Below are positions 46,602 through 55,911 of a DNA stretch of 64,000 nucleotides, one piece after another. A model generated the notes under the pieces. The model saw nothing but the letters and a program-made list of their open reading frames with translations. It did no database searches and was not told the DNA's origin. The position numbers were made by a program, and so were the translations under genes. The stretch's first letter is position 1, and each line of letters starts with the position of its first letter. The stretch is from an uncultured Lachnospiraceae bacterium (GTDB lineage Bacteria > Bacillota > Clostridia > Lachnospirales > Lachnospiraceae). The DNA is taken from the NCBI GenBank assembly GCA_903789615.1, contig CAIFEV010000002.1, positions 62,001 to 126,000 of the forward strand, given 5' to 3'.

Positions 46602-48356
46602 ATGGCACAAATAAAGAAAAAACGCATCCTGCAAAAAATGAAGACACTGCGGGGAAGACTGATGCTTATTTCGCTGGCATTTGCCCTCCTCACCTCTCTG
46701 ACAGCCGCGGTCTGTGCCTCAGGCCTGTCCCAGCACTATCTGCGCAGCGAACAGCGGCGTGCCGCCCAGGCCAGCCTGGATCTGCTTTCCGCCGACCTTG
46801 AAAATGATCTTTCCATGATAGGCAGTCTGGTCGGATGGATACAGACCGACATAACGGTCAATTCCTGTCTGCGGCAGCTGAATTACCCGATGTCCCGCAA
46901 TTCCAGTACTGTCAGCCGCCTCCGGTATCAGTCCTTTGACAGACTGAGCAGCGAGGTCAGCAATACCATTCACACCTACACGGTCCAGCGCGTGCTCATC
47001 TCCTGTCTGGATGGTTCTTCCTTCATACAGTACGCACCACTTCCCAGTATTTACCGGAATTCTCTGCAGGATGCTTTAACTATCGTGAATGAACCCTATT
47101 TTCCGAACTGGAGTAACAAGCAGGATGTTGTCTGGTGCGGTCTGAGAGATGACCCTTTCACAGCGCCAGGCGAAACCTCTTCAAAGGTATTTATTCTGAT
47201 GGTACCGATCGACAGTCTGACGTCCTCTTCTCTTGTCGGATGGGCGTATATCGCCATCACGCCGGATTTCCTGAGCAGTCGTCTGAAAGCCGCCGCTGCC
47301 AGTTCAGAGCTTTCTGCTTATGTTACATTCAACGATACAAATGAAACTTTCCGGTATCAAAACAGCGCCTATTCAGCGTCTTCTCTTCCGGAAAACGCTT
47401 ATAGTGCGACCCTTTCCAACGGATGGGTGATCTCCATTCTGCCGTCTGATGCCAATCTGATGCGCTCACAGATGAGCTATCTCTGGCTGATCCTGTTGAT
47501 TTTTCTTGCAGTATTTGTCACCGGTATCCTGCTGCTGCCGCAGCTGAATCACATGATTGCGGAGCCGGTCCACCAGCTGATACACCGTCTTGAGCGGATC
47601 AGTCTGGGTGACTTCTCACGCGATGAACAGATCGAATGGAACGACGAACTGGGCGACATCGGCCGCGGCATCAATACGCTGGCGGACCGCGTTCAGAAGC
47701 TCATGGACAAGAAAGTGCAGGATGAAAAGGCCAAGCAGGAGCTGCAGTACCAGATTCTGCAGTCGCAGATCAACCCACACTTTATGTATAACACGCTGAA
47801 CACGATCAAATGGATGGCCACCATTCAGGGCGCCGACGGCATTGCCGACGTCAGCACATCGCTCTCCCGCCTCCTCAAGAACGTGGCACACGGTGAGAGT
47901 ATCATTCCGCTCCGGCAGGAGCTGTCTCTGGTGGACGACTACTTCAAGATCATGCAGTACCGATACGGAGGCAATATTCAGTTGAAGAAGGAAATTCAGG
48001 ATGAATCCCTTCTTGCCTGTTCCGTACCGCGTTTTCTGCTTCAGCCCATCGTGGAAAATGCGATCTTTCACGGCATTGAGCCAAAGGGAAAAGGCACCAT
48101 CACAATTGTCATCTCCCGCGTCGGCAATGACTTGTCCGCCTCTGTCACCGATGACGGGGTCGGCATGAGTGAGGAGGATATTCAGAACGTGCTGAGTGGT
48201 CAGGCGGACGACCCGCACGAATTTTCCCGGCACATCGGGATCTCCAACGTAAATCAGAGGGTAAAGCTCAACTACGGACAGCAGTACGGACTGACCATCA
48301 CCAGCAAGCCGGGGAAATTCACCTGCATGCACTTCCGGCTGCCCATCAAGCCATAA
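46602..48356 (+). CDS. YesM-type sensor histidine kinase
   Basis: A 584-aa membrane kinase. A first helix (about 19-41) and a second (about 288-310) flank an extracytoplasmic sensing domain of roughly 245 residues. A HAMP linker follows, then the His_kinase domain with the phospho-acceptor in QSQINPHFMYNTLNTIKWM (His about 393) and an ATPase domain (VENAIFHGIEPKGKG and DDGVGMSEEDI). This is the YesM/LytS-like class that regulates carbohydrate ABC systems together with AraC-type regulators. The response regulator follows after 33 bases. No strong ribosome site precedes the ATG, so the start is the best available rather than proven. Confidence 0.92.
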   Translation: MAQIKKKRILQKMKTLRGRLMLISLAFALLTSLTAAVCASGLSQHYLRSEQRRAAQASLDLLSADLENDLSMIGSLVGWIQTDITVNSCLRQLNYPMSRNSSTVSRLRYQSFDRLSSEVSNTIHTYTVQRVLISCLDGSSFIQYAPLPSIYRNSLQDALTIVNEPYFPNWSNKQDVVWCGLRDDPFTAPGETSSKVFILMVPIDSLTSSSLVGWAYIAITPDFLSSRLKAAAASSELSAYVTFNDTNETFRYQNSAYSASSLPENAYSATLSNGWVISILPSDANLMRSQMSYLWLILLIFLAVFVTGILLLPQLNHMIAEPVHQLIHRLERISLGDFSRDEQIEWNDELGDIGRGINTLADRVQKLMDKKVQDEKAKQELQYQILQSQINPHFMYNTLNTIKWMATIQGADGIADVSTSLSRLLKNVAHGESIIPLRQELSLVDDYFKIMQYRYGGNIQLKKEIQDESLLACSVPRFLLQPIVENAIFHGIEPKGKGTITIVISRVGNDLSASVTDDGVGMSEEDIQNVLSGQADDPHEFSRHIGISNVNQRVKLNYGQQYGLTITSKPGKFTCMHFRLPIKP

Positions 48357-48389
48357 GCCATAATACGAAAGAATACCGAGGTATATCTC

Positions 48390-49679
48390 ATGTACAATAT
48401 TCTGGTAGTTGATGATGAACCGCTCGCACAAGTAGGCATAAAATCGATGCTTCAGCGTTTTTTTGCCGGCGAGACACAGGAAATACGGGTGGCGGCAAAC
48501 GGTAAAGAAGCTCTTTCCATTCTGGAAGAACAGCCTGCTGACATTGTGATCGCCGATATCAAAATGCCGGTCATGGACGGACTGGAGCTACTGCAGGAAT
48601 CCCGCCGGCGCTTCGGTGATCTGCCGGTTTTCATCATGCTCACGGCTTATGAAGATTTCGAGATGGCGCGCCTGGCCTTGAAAGAACAGGCGATCGATTA
48701 CATCGTCAAAATCGAACTGAACCGTCAGGCTCTGGAAAGCGCTCTGACCAAGGCCTTCACGGCAGTAGATCAGATCCGCAAAAACCGCAGCGGTTCGGAT
48801 GTCCCTGTCTCGTCCTCCAGGCAGAACTTTCAGCAGCAGTTCCTTCTGCGCCTTTTCAACAGACAGATATCCGACCGCGAAGCCGCCGTCCGCCGTGCCA
48901 GAGAACTTGGCATAAGCCTGGATTATGACCGCTACATCGTGGCCTTCGGAGAAATTCAGCCGACGGTTCCCGGTTCTCAAAGCGGAGTATCGGATGACTA
49001 TCTTACGCTGTACACGTCCTGCATCAACATGACTCTTGAGATCATCCGACGTACCGTTTATGCGCAGAGCATCTCCATCGACATCAGCCATCTGGCACTT
49101 CTCTTCTCTTTCACCTCCGCCCGCTCCGTCGCCGACACGCTGTCTGAAATCGAGTCCGCTCTGTCCACCGCACATGACATGATCCACAACTATTTCAGCG
49201 CCTCCATCAACTTCGGAATCGGAACCGCGGTAAATGACTGCATGAATATCCCGGACTCCTTCGATGAATCCCGGAAAGCCTGCGCTCAGGCTGACGACCT
49301 CCAGCCCGTGCTGCGCTACAGCCGTCTGGCAGAATCCAACCGGAACGCCGGGAAAGACCGCCTGATAAAAGATGTTCAGGATTATATCGACAGTCACATC
49401 GCGGACAAACTCACCCTCAGCGAGGTCGCCGAGCAGTTCGGCCTCTCCGCCTCCTACTTTTCCGTTCTCTTCAAGCAGCAGACCGGCGTGGGTTTCTCCG
49501 ATTATGTGACGACACAGCGCATCGAAAAAGCCAAGCAGCTCCTGCTCTCCGGAGATGTAAAAATCTACGAAGCCGCCGAAGCGCTTGGCTTTGAGTCCGC
49601 CTTTTACTTTTCAAAAGTATTCAAGAAAAAAGAAGGGTGTTCGCCGAAAGAATTCATACAGAGCAAGACGGAATCCTGA
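48390..49679 (+). CDS. YesN-type response regulator, AraC family
   Basis: A 429-aa regulator. The receiver domain (1-120) has Asp8/Asp9 and phosphorylated Asp56 (IVIADIKMP). A middle region of about 200 residues follows, and an AraC helix-turn-helix pair covers about 330-428 (IDSHIADKLTLSEVAEQFGL, then GFESAFYFSKVFKKKEGCSPKEF). Phosphorylated by the adjacent kinase, it should activate the flanking sugar modules. Its last roughly 200 bases have a near copy at 55690-55911. Its stop abuts the convergent second isomerase gene with only two bases between them. Confidence 0.93.
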   Translation: MYNILVVDDEPLAQVGIKSMLQRFFAGETQEIRVAANGKEALSILEEQPADIVIADIKMPVMDGLELLQESRRRFGDLPVFIMLTAYEDFEMARLALKEQAIDYIVKIELNRQALESALTKAFTAVDQIRKNRSGSDVPVSSSRQNFQQQFLLRLFNRQISDREAAVRRARELGISLDYDRYIVAFGEIQPTVPGSQSGVSDDYLTLYTSCINMTLEIIRRTVYAQSISIDISHLALLFSFTSARSVADTLSEIESALSTAHDMIHNYFSASINFGIGTAVNDCMNIPDSFDESRKACAQADDLQPVLRYSRLAESNRNAGKDRLIKDVQDYIDSHIADKLTLSEVAEQFGLSASYFSVLFKQQTGVGFSDYVTTQRIEKAKQLLLSGDVKIYEAAEALGFESAFYFSKVFKKKEGCSPKEFIQSKTES

Positions 49680-49681
49680 AC

Positions 49682-50449
49682 TTACATTCCATACCCTATG
49701 CTCTTCAGATTCTCCAAGCTCATCTTCATCGCCGTAAACGGGCTGCCCTCGCAGACATCCTGCTCGACGAGCGCGTACTTGCAGTCGGTCTTCTCAAGCT
49801 CTGCCATGATCGCCGCAAAGTCGATGTTGCCTTCCATTACCGGTGCCATGACTTCTGTGTGGTCCTTCGTGACCTTGCGGTCCTTCAGGTGCACGCACGG
49901 GATGCGGCCTGAGCACTTGCGGATCCAGGCAAGCGGGTCGACGCCGGCCGTCGCGAGCCAGTACGTGTCAAGTGTCACGCCAAGCTCGTCCGGCGCGAAG
50001 CCGTCAAGCAGGTAGTCGAGCAGATACTTTCCATCCGCCTTGAAGAAATCCAGGTCGTGGTTGTGATACATGAACAGCATCCCTGCGTCGCGGATCATGT
50101 CAAGCGGTCCCCTGAAGTCCTCCACAAAATAGCGGATCCACTCCGGATCCTGATATTTGGCCGGCATCGAGCCGAGGCCGATGTATTTACAGCCCATCAC
50201 CTCGTGGTCGTGGATCAGGTTCTCCGTGTCGTGCAGAATCCGGTCCACCGGGCTGTGCGTCAAAACGATGCGGATTCCGTACTTGTCGCAGACCTCGCGC
50301 GCGACCTTTGGCGTCACCGACGCGCCGATGGCCGAGAGCTGAACGGTCTTGTAGCCGATGGCCGCAACCTTGCTGATCGTGCGCTCAAAGTCCTTTGGTG
50401 TCTGCGTGAAATCACGCAGCGTAAAGAGCTGGGCTCCAACTTCTACCAT
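49682..50449 (-). CDS. Sugar phosphate isomerase/epimerase (TIM barrel), copy 2
   Basis: A 255-aa near-identical twin of 37378-38139, differing only at the C-terminus (KMSLENLKSIGYGM against KTSLENLKKLGY) and at a few silent positions. The same metal-site motifs are present (YHNHDLDF, HLKDRK). It is the last gene of module B, 37 bases after the GH88 gene. The near absence of silent change means the copy is recent or kept uniform by gene conversion. Both copies have the same orientation, so recombination between them would delete about 12.3 kb including the two-component system. Confidence 0.92.
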   Translation of the reverse strand: MVEVGAQLFTLRDFTQTPKDFERTISKVAAIGYKTVQLSAIGASVTPKVAREVCDKYGIRIVLTHSPVDRILHDTENLIHDHEVMGCKYIGLGSMPAKYQDPEWIRYFVEDFRGPLDMIRDAGMLFMYHNHDLDFFKADGKYLLDYLLDGFAPDELGVTLDTYWLATAGVDPLAWIRKCSGRIPCVHLKDRKVTKDHTEVMAPVMEGNIDFAAIMAELEKTDCKYALVEQDVCEGSPFTAMKMSLENLKSIGYGM

Positions 50450-50486
50450 TTTATTATCTCCTAATCATTCATTTTCCACACTGCCG

Positions 50487-51650
50487 TCACCAGATAAACT
50501 GTTCTGTGCCCGTCAGCTTCCAGATCGCCTCAATGAAATAGTAGTCGCCATAGATGATGGTGAACTCGTGCTCTTTGTCGTGATACGCCGCCGTGCACTT
50601 CTCAATCAGCTCATCATCCTCCGGGTCCGCATCAAAGAAGTTGTCATACAGTGCCTTCAGCATCTTCAGCGCCGCATCCCGGTAATCCTGCGCGAGCTTC
50701 TGTCTCTCATTCTCATCCTTATCTGAATCCTTCTCAACCTGTTCTGCCAGTGTGAGCAGTCCGCACGAAGCGATTGCGGCGGCTGTCGAGTCGACATAGT
50801 TGGGCTCGCCCTGCGGCACGCGGAAATCCGTCAGGATAATACCGTCATCCGGGATATTGCTCAGAAAATACGCCGCCACCTTCTCGGCCGTGCGCAGATA
50901 CCGCGGTGCTCCGGTGTGCAGGAAGCTGAGCGTAAAGCCGTACAGGGCCCACGCCTGGCCTCTGGTCCAGGAAGAGCCGACACCGTATCCCTGTCCGCCG
51001 TAATCTCTGACGTACTCACCGGTACACGGGTCAAACTCACAGATATGTCTTGCCGAACCGTCTTCCCGGATGAAATTCCTCATCGCCGTGTCAGCATGCC
51101 GCATGGCCGTGTTCTTAAACCGGGGGTCTTTCAGTTCATCCGAAGCCCAGTACAGAAGCGGAAGGTTCATCATGCAGTCGATGATCGCCCATCCGGTCGT
51201 GTCACCGCCCCAGGCGCTGGTTCCGTTCCAGGCGCGGATGAATCCCTGTCCGGCCGGATTGAACCGTCCCGCCAGGTTGCCGGCCGCCAGAAGGCCGCGG
51301 TTCCTCGCAGCCCGGTTCCCCGTCATCCGGTAATCCGCCACCGCTGTCGGAAGCCAGGTAAAGCCGCTGTCATGGCTCAGCGCGTCCGCATTGAACAGCT
51401 GCTGATCCTGTTTTTTCTCAAGCTCTTCCGCCTCACTGCGGTACAGCGGATCTTCCGTCGCCTTGTAAAGCTGCCACAATATCCCGCCCCAGAAGCCGTT
51501 GGTCCACCACGCGATCTGATCGGGGCCGGACCTGTCGTCGAAACGGTGATTGTGCGTTGTGTAGGGAACTTTCCCCCGGTTCCGGGTTACTACTGTCTTT
51601 TCTTTCTCCAGAATGCTCTTTTTCGCATCGTCGATCCACGAGAGATCCAT
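50487..51650 (-). CDS. GH88 unsaturated glucuronyl hydrolase, module B
   Basis: A 387-aa enzyme with the same signatures as the module A paralogue: WWTNGFWGGILWQLYK, LSHDSGFTWLP and IIDCMMNLPLLYWAS, with the catalytic Asp pair kept. The C-terminal TAAYHDKEHEFTIIYGDYYFIEA is nearly identical in both. Sequence identity between the two looks around 60%, so they may prefer different disaccharides. No signal peptide; it works in the cytoplasm on imported products. AAGGAGTG supports the ATG at 51650. Confidence 0.92.
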   Translation of the reverse strand: MDLSWIDDAKKSILEKEKTVVTRNRGKVPYTTHNHRFDDRSGPDQIAWWTNGFWGGILWQLYKATEDPLYRSEAEELEKKQDQQLFNADALSHDSGFTWLPTAVADYRMTGNRAARNRGLLAAGNLAGRFNPAGQGFIRAWNGTSAWGGDTTGWAIIDCMMNLPLLYWASDELKDPRFKNTAMRHADTAMRNFIREDGSARHICEFDPCTGEYVRDYGGQGYGVGSSWTRGQAWALYGFTLSFLHTGAPRYLRTAEKVAAYFLSNIPDDGIILTDFRVPQGEPNYVDSTAAAIASCGLLTLAEQVEKDSDKDENERQKLAQDYRDAALKMLKALYDNFFDADPEDDELIEKCTAAYHDKEHEFTIIYGDYYFIEAIWKLTGTEQFIW

Positions 51651-51672
51651 CTGTTCACTCCTTTTCACAGGT

Positions 51673-52584
51673 TTACTCTTTCACGGCGCCGACCATGATT
51701 CCCTTGACGAAGTACTTCTGCAGGAACGGATATACACACAGCACCGGAACCGTCGTGAGGATAATCGTCGAGTACTTGATCGTATCCGCAAACATATCGA
51801 CCTGATCCGTGTCAGCGCCGGCCGAATTCAGCAGGTTCGAATTCGCGATCAGAATCGAGCGCATGATGTTCTGAATCGGAAGTCTGTCGTTGTCCTTGAT
51901 GTAGATGGAAGCATTGAACCATGCATTCCAGTGTCCTACGCCGTAGTACAGCAGCAGAACCGCCAGTGTCGGCTTGATCAGCGGCATGATGATTTTAAAC
52001 ACGATCTTCAGGTCATTCGCACCGTCCAGATATGCTGATTCTACCAGAGAGTGCGGAATTCCTTCAATAGCCGTCCGGCAGATAATCGTATCGAATACAC
52101 TCAGCGCCCCCGGCAGGATCAGCGACCACAGACTGTTGTACAGCCCAAGGCTCCGTACGTTCAGATAGTTCGGAATCATGCCGGCGTTGAAGAACATTGT
52201 GATCATGATCATGATGACAAATGGCTTCTTCAGCATCACGTTTTTGGAGGCCCAGAAATATCCGGCAAAAATCGTCAGCAGCATGTTGATCGGCAGCGAT
52301 ACCAGAAGCACGATCAGGGTGTTGGCATATCCGGAGATCAGCAGCGGATGCGTGAACGCAAGCATATAGGAGCCGGCTGTAAATCCGTGCGGCCACAGAA
52401 TAGTGCCAGGATGCGCGCTCACATATGCGTTGTTCGAGAAAGAAGCGCACAGGATATACCACATCGGGTACAGCGTCACCACGCACAGGAACAGCATGAT
52501 GAACACATTGACAACGTCAAAGGTCCGGCTCCCGGCGGATTCATGAATCTGGTGGTTGTTGTTTTTATTCTTGTTCTTAGCCAT
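51673..52584 (-). CDS. CUT1 ABC permease (LplC/YtcP type), module B
   Basis: A 303-aa six-helix permease of the LplC group. The EAA loop is LVESAYLDGANDLKIVFKI, and the C-terminal tail LQKYFVKGIMVGAVKE is the group's signature. A Lys/Asn-rich N-terminus precedes the first helix. It pairs with 52600-53568 and the large binding protein, the LplABC arrangement used for oligosaccharides such as rhamnogalacturonan or xylan fragments. Confidence 0.92.
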   Translation of the reverse strand: MAKNKNKNNNHQIHESAGSRTFDVVNVFIMLFLCVVTLYPMWYILCASFSNNAYVSAHPGTILWPHGFTAGSYMLAFTHPLLISGYANTLIVLLVSLPINMLLTIFAGYFWASKNVMLKKPFVIMIMITMFFNAGMIPNYLNVRSLGLYNSLWSLILPGALSVFDTIICRTAIEGIPHSLVESAYLDGANDLKIVFKIIMPLIKPTLAVLLLYYGVGHWNAWFNASIYIKDNDRLPIQNIMRSILIANSNLLNSAGADTDQVDMFADTIKYSTIILTTVPVLCVYPFLQKYFVKGIMVGAVKE

Positions 52585-52599
52585 TTTCCATCCCTCCCG

Positions 52600-53568
52600 T
52601 CAGAACAGACTCGACTCGGTCGTCTTCTTGCTCAGCCAGTTTGTGAACAGAAGGAACACGACGTTGATCAGGGAGTTGAAAAGGCCGATCGCCGTCGCCT
52701 TGGAATACAGCGGCATACCGCTGGTCGGGAAGGACAGGCGGTAGATATAGGTCGAGATTACATCCGAAACGTTATAAATGGACGGATTGTAGAGAAGAAG
52801 GATCTTCTCATATCCGATATTTACAATATTACCCATTCGAAGAATGAACATTACCACGATCGTCGGCATCAGCCCCGGAAGGGTGACATGCGTCATCAGC
52901 TGCCAGCGGTTTGCGCCGTCGACCTTGGCCGCCTCGTAGAGCTGCTGATCGATGGACGTGAGCGCAGCCAGGTAGATAATGGAGTTCCACCCGATTCCCT
53001 GCCAGATGTCCGACAGCACATAGATCAGCGGAAAGTAGGCACCGTTCATCAAATAGTTCTGTCCGGTCCCGCCGAATGCCTCAACAATCGTGCTGAAGAG
53101 ACCGTTCTGCTGGCAGAAGATTTTGATGATCGAGCACATTACGACCATCGAGATGAAGTACGGCATGTAGGTGATCGTCTGGACCACCCGTTTGAATTTG
53201 TTGCTTTTGATTTCGTTCAGCAGGAGCGCCAGAATGATCGGTGCCGGGAAGCCGAACAGAATCGTCAGGCCGCTCAGAACAAAGGTATTCTTGATCAGGC
53301 GCCAGAAATACGGGTCTTCAAAGAAATTCTGAAACCAGTAATACCACGGTGATACCCACGGAGAACCGTCAATGCCCCGTGTCAGTTTATAGTTCTTGAA
53401 TGCGATGACCAGGCCGTACATCGGCTTATAGCAGAACAGGATCAGATATATCACGACCGGAAGGATCATGATGTACTTCCATTTGTTCATGCTCCAGTCT
53501 TTCGCAAGCCGGTAACTCAGGGACTTCCTGTCCGCCGGCTGTGCTTTGCTTTTCGTACTTTTTTTCAT
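52600..53568 (-). CDS. CUT1 ABC permease (LplB type), module B
   Basis: A 322-aa permease. It begins with a basic tail and then WKYIMILPVVIYLILFCYKP, the typical LplB first helix. The EAA loop is QLYEAAKVDGANRWQLMTHV. The partner permease starts 15 bases downstream. A strong hairpin separates it from the binding protein upstream, which probably sets a lower permease level. Confidence 0.92.
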   Translation of the reverse strand: MKKSTKSKAQPADRKSLSYRLAKDWSMNKWKYIMILPVVIYLILFCYKPMYGLVIAFKNYKLTRGIDGSPWVSPWYYWFQNFFEDPYFWRLIKNTFVLSGLTILFGFPAPIILALLLNEIKSNKFKRVVQTITYMPYFISMVVMCSIIKIFCQQNGLFSTIVEAFGGTGQNYLMNGAYFPLIYVLSDIWQGIGWNSIIYLAALTSIDQQLYEAAKVDGANRWQLMTHVTLPGLMPTIVVMFILRMGNIVNIGYEKILLLYNPSIYNVSDVISTYIYRLSFPTSGMPLYSKATAIGLFNSLINVVFLLFTNWLSKKTTESSLF

Positions 53569-53647
53569 ACGTTACCCCCGGAATTCTCTAAGAAGATAGT
53601 CCGTCATTGTCCGTGTACCGGGCCGGTTCACCATATTGTTCAAAAGA

Positions 53648-53690
53648 GGGAGCGGGAAATCCGGACCTCCCGGTCCGGATTCCTGCTCCC
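53648..53690 (-). terminator. Hairpin between binding protein and permease, module B
   Basis: A near-perfect 19-20-bp stem (gggagcgggaaatccggacc with ggtccggattcctgctccc, one bulge) closes a 4-nt loop. On the minus strand it is followed by tcttttgaac. It lies 33 bases after the binding-protein stop and should stop a fraction of transcripts or protect the upstream message. Confidence 0.75.
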
Positions 53691-53722
53691 CGAAAAGTGA
53701 ATCCGCAAATCCCGGAGAGAAC

Positions 53723-55426
53723 TTATCTCTTCTCGTAGCGGTCGTAGCAGGCCTGACGGATCTCCAGAATTCTGCTGAGATTATGCGTCTCAAGTCCGTC
53801 TGTGAACGCCTTCCACTGCGCATCGTCGTTGATGTTCTTGGCACCGGTCAGGAATGCCGCATATGCCTCATCCACATAGGTCGGGAGGTCTGTTGAGATC
53901 GTATCCAGCTCATCGGCCTCCGCCGTGGTGAACGTAATGCCTACCGGCCACTTCCATTCCTTGGTCACGGCATCATTTTTCTTCATGTCATCCGGGTATA
54001 CATAGTACCAGGTGTTGTTTGCCTCAATGGCAACCTTGGAGTTCTTCTGATACAGCAGGTTGGTCGCCTGAATATCCGGACCGCTCCAGGTAGCGCCGTT
54101 GTACTTGGTCATCGGATCCGTATCGGTATCATTGGTCACCAGTTCTGTGAACTTCGGCTTGCCGTCATCGCCATATTCCCAGGAAACGCCCTCTACGCCG
54201 TAGTTCCAGTACAGGAAGCCCTCATCAGAATAAGCGTAGTTCAGAAGCTGAAGCGCTGTCTTCATGGTTTCTTCATCCGCTGTCTTGGTGATGACCGTGG
54301 TCTGCGTTCCGATGCCGGGGCCTCCGAATACGCAGCTGAGTGTGCCGTCATTGCCGGTAACCTGCGGCATGCCTACCCACTCACAGGTCTCGCCGTTGGC
54401 CGCCGCCTCTTTCATCCACACGTTCAGCTGTCCCATGGATGTGTAGGAAAGTCCGGTCGAATTGTTGTGAACCTTGGACTTGATCGTCGTGTCATCCTCT
54501 GACAGGAAGTCCTGATCGATGAGGCCTTCATCCCAGAGCTTGTTCAGCCAGGACAGATAATTGCGCCATTCGGTCTGCGCCATGGCGAACTGCACCTTGC
54601 CGTCCTTGATGTAATACCCCCAGGTTCCGTCAACCTTGTCGTTTCCGTAGGCTCCGAAAGCTCCTGCAAGTCCCATCGTCTCCCAGCGGTTCTTGATCGG
54701 GGCATCAAATGTGGCGCCGTACTTTTCCTTGAACACCTTCAGAACATTCTCGACATCATCGATCGTCTTCGGCATCTCAAGTCCGCACTCGTCGAGCCAG
54801 TCCTTGCGGATAACCGGTCCCTGATACGAGTCATTCCAGCCTCCGTCCTCGCGGAAGAAGCCGAATGTGTAATAGCGGCCGTCATCGGTCTTCATCGCCT
54901 TGTCATAATCCGGATTGGACTGCAGCCATTTCCAGTAATCCGGCGCATATTCCTGCAGATACGGCGTCAGATCCCAGATGATCTCGTCATCCAGATACTG
55001 TGTGGCATTGTTCATGAAGTATCCGGTCATGATGTTCGGCATACTCTGCGGATCTGCCAGAATCGTACTCGTGTACGAGTTTGCGTCCGCACCGGTTGTC
55101 GGGAAGCTCCAGTCGATCTGCACGCCGGTCTGCTTGATCAGTCCGGTGTGGAACGGGGATTCCGACGCATCCTTAAAAGACGTGTGCGGAACCGGTCCGT
55201 CCTGAATATACCAGCTCACTTTTTTTGCATTGGTGAGCGGATAGGTGATTGTTCCGGTTGTCCCGGATGAAGCTGCCGCACCGGACGCCTGCGTTGTCGT
55301 TGCGGAAGCGGCTCCGGATGATCCTCCGGACTCCATGTTTACTTTCTCCGTATTGCACCCGGCGAGCGCTGACGCGCCCAGAGCTCCCATCAGTGCAATG
55401 GCAGAGATGCGTTTCATTACCTGCAT
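53723..55426 (-). CDS. LplA-type sugar-binding lipoprotein, module B
   Basis: A 567-aa lipoprotein. The signal ends with ALMGALGASALAGC, Cys23 being lipidated, and a Ser/Thr/Ala-rich linker follows. The mature part is a large family 1 binding protein of the LplA/YtcQ group, about 150 residues longer than MalE-type proteins, with aromatic-rich segments (YYTFGFFREDGGWNDSY, GVEGVSWEYGDDG). It captures oligosaccharides outside the membrane for the two LplBC-type permeases. An extracellular sugar polymer fragment is a likely ligand. GGAGGAA precedes the ATG. Confidence 0.92.
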   Translation of the reverse strand: MQVMKRISAIALMGALGASALAGCNTEKVNMESGGSSGAASATTTQASGAAASSGTTGTITYPLTNAKKVSWYIQDGPVPHTSFKDASESPFHTGLIKQTGVQIDWSFPTTGADANSYTSTILADPQSMPNIMTGYFMNNATQYLDDEIIWDLTPYLQEYAPDYWKWLQSNPDYDKAMKTDDGRYYTFGFFREDGGWNDSYQGPVIRKDWLDECGLEMPKTIDDVENVLKVFKEKYGATFDAPIKNRWETMGLAGAFGAYGNDKVDGTWGYYIKDGKVQFAMAQTEWRNYLSWLNKLWDEGLIDQDFLSEDDTTIKSKVHNNSTGLSYTSMGQLNVWMKEAAANGETCEWVGMPQVTGNDGTLSCVFGGPGIGTQTTVITKTADEETMKTALQLLNYAYSDEGFLYWNYGVEGVSWEYGDDGKPKFTELVTNDTDTDPMTKYNGATWSGPDIQATNLLYQKNSKVAIEANNTWYYVYPDDMKKNDAVTKEWKWPVGITFTTAEADELDTISTDLPTYVDEAYAAFLTGAKNINDDAQWKAFTDGLETHNLSRILEIRQACYDRYEKR

Positions 55427-55563
55427 ACATTTTCCTCCTTCTCATGTATACAAAATATATCTGTTTAACAGCTTTTCATCCGACCGGTCCGGCTTCCCCT
55501 GAAAACAAATCCATCCGGATCCTTTCAGATTGTGTTCTGCCTCACGCCCATCAATCTGTGAGC

Positions 55564-55591
55564 AGTATAAATGATTTTTGTGCAATTTCAA
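55564..55591 (-). promoter_or_regulatory. Module B promoter
   Basis: On the minus strand TTGAAA (55586-55591), 16 bases, then TATACT (55564-55569), giving a leader of about 130 bases before the binding-protein gene. A short palindrome ctgtt-t-aacag lies in the leader at 55461-55471. Confidence 0.6.
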
Positions 55592-55689
55592 GTATTTTAA
55601 GGCTGTTTGGCGCCGTTTTTAGTATGTTTTTAACAATTCAACATGTTTTTGAGAAATTGCACATATGCTTTCTGGCCGCAGGTTCTGAA

Positions 55690-55911
55690 GAATGCTTCTT
55701 CCGGACAGAACAGACCGGCATGGGTTTCCTGGATTACATAACGCCCCGGCGCATCGAAAAAGCCAAGCAGCTCCTGCTCTCCGGAGATGTGAAAATCTAC
55801 GAAGCCGCCGAAGCGCTTGGCTTTGAGTCCGCCTTTTACTTTTCAAAAGTATTCAAGAAAAAAGAAGGGTGCTCGCCGAAAGAATTCATACAGTGTAAAA
55901 CGGAGCACTAA
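55690..55911 (+). pseudogene. Relic of a YesN-type response regulator (AraC DNA-binding end)
   Basis: About 200 bases match the end of the 48390-49679 regulator. The reading frame QTGMGFLDY...RRIEKAKQLLLSGDVKIYEAAEALGF...KEF runs to a TAA at 55909-55911. From the IEKAKQ codons on I see only two differences over about 130 bases. Upstream there is no receiver domain and no kinase, but a short aaattgcacatatg resembles the start region of the kinase gene at 46590-46604. The simplest reading is a former kinase-regulator pair divergent from module B that collapsed by deletion. Its end overlaps the convergent beta-helix gene by 26 bases. The remaining bases of 55427-55885 hold only the module B promoter and leader. 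Confidence 0.8.
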
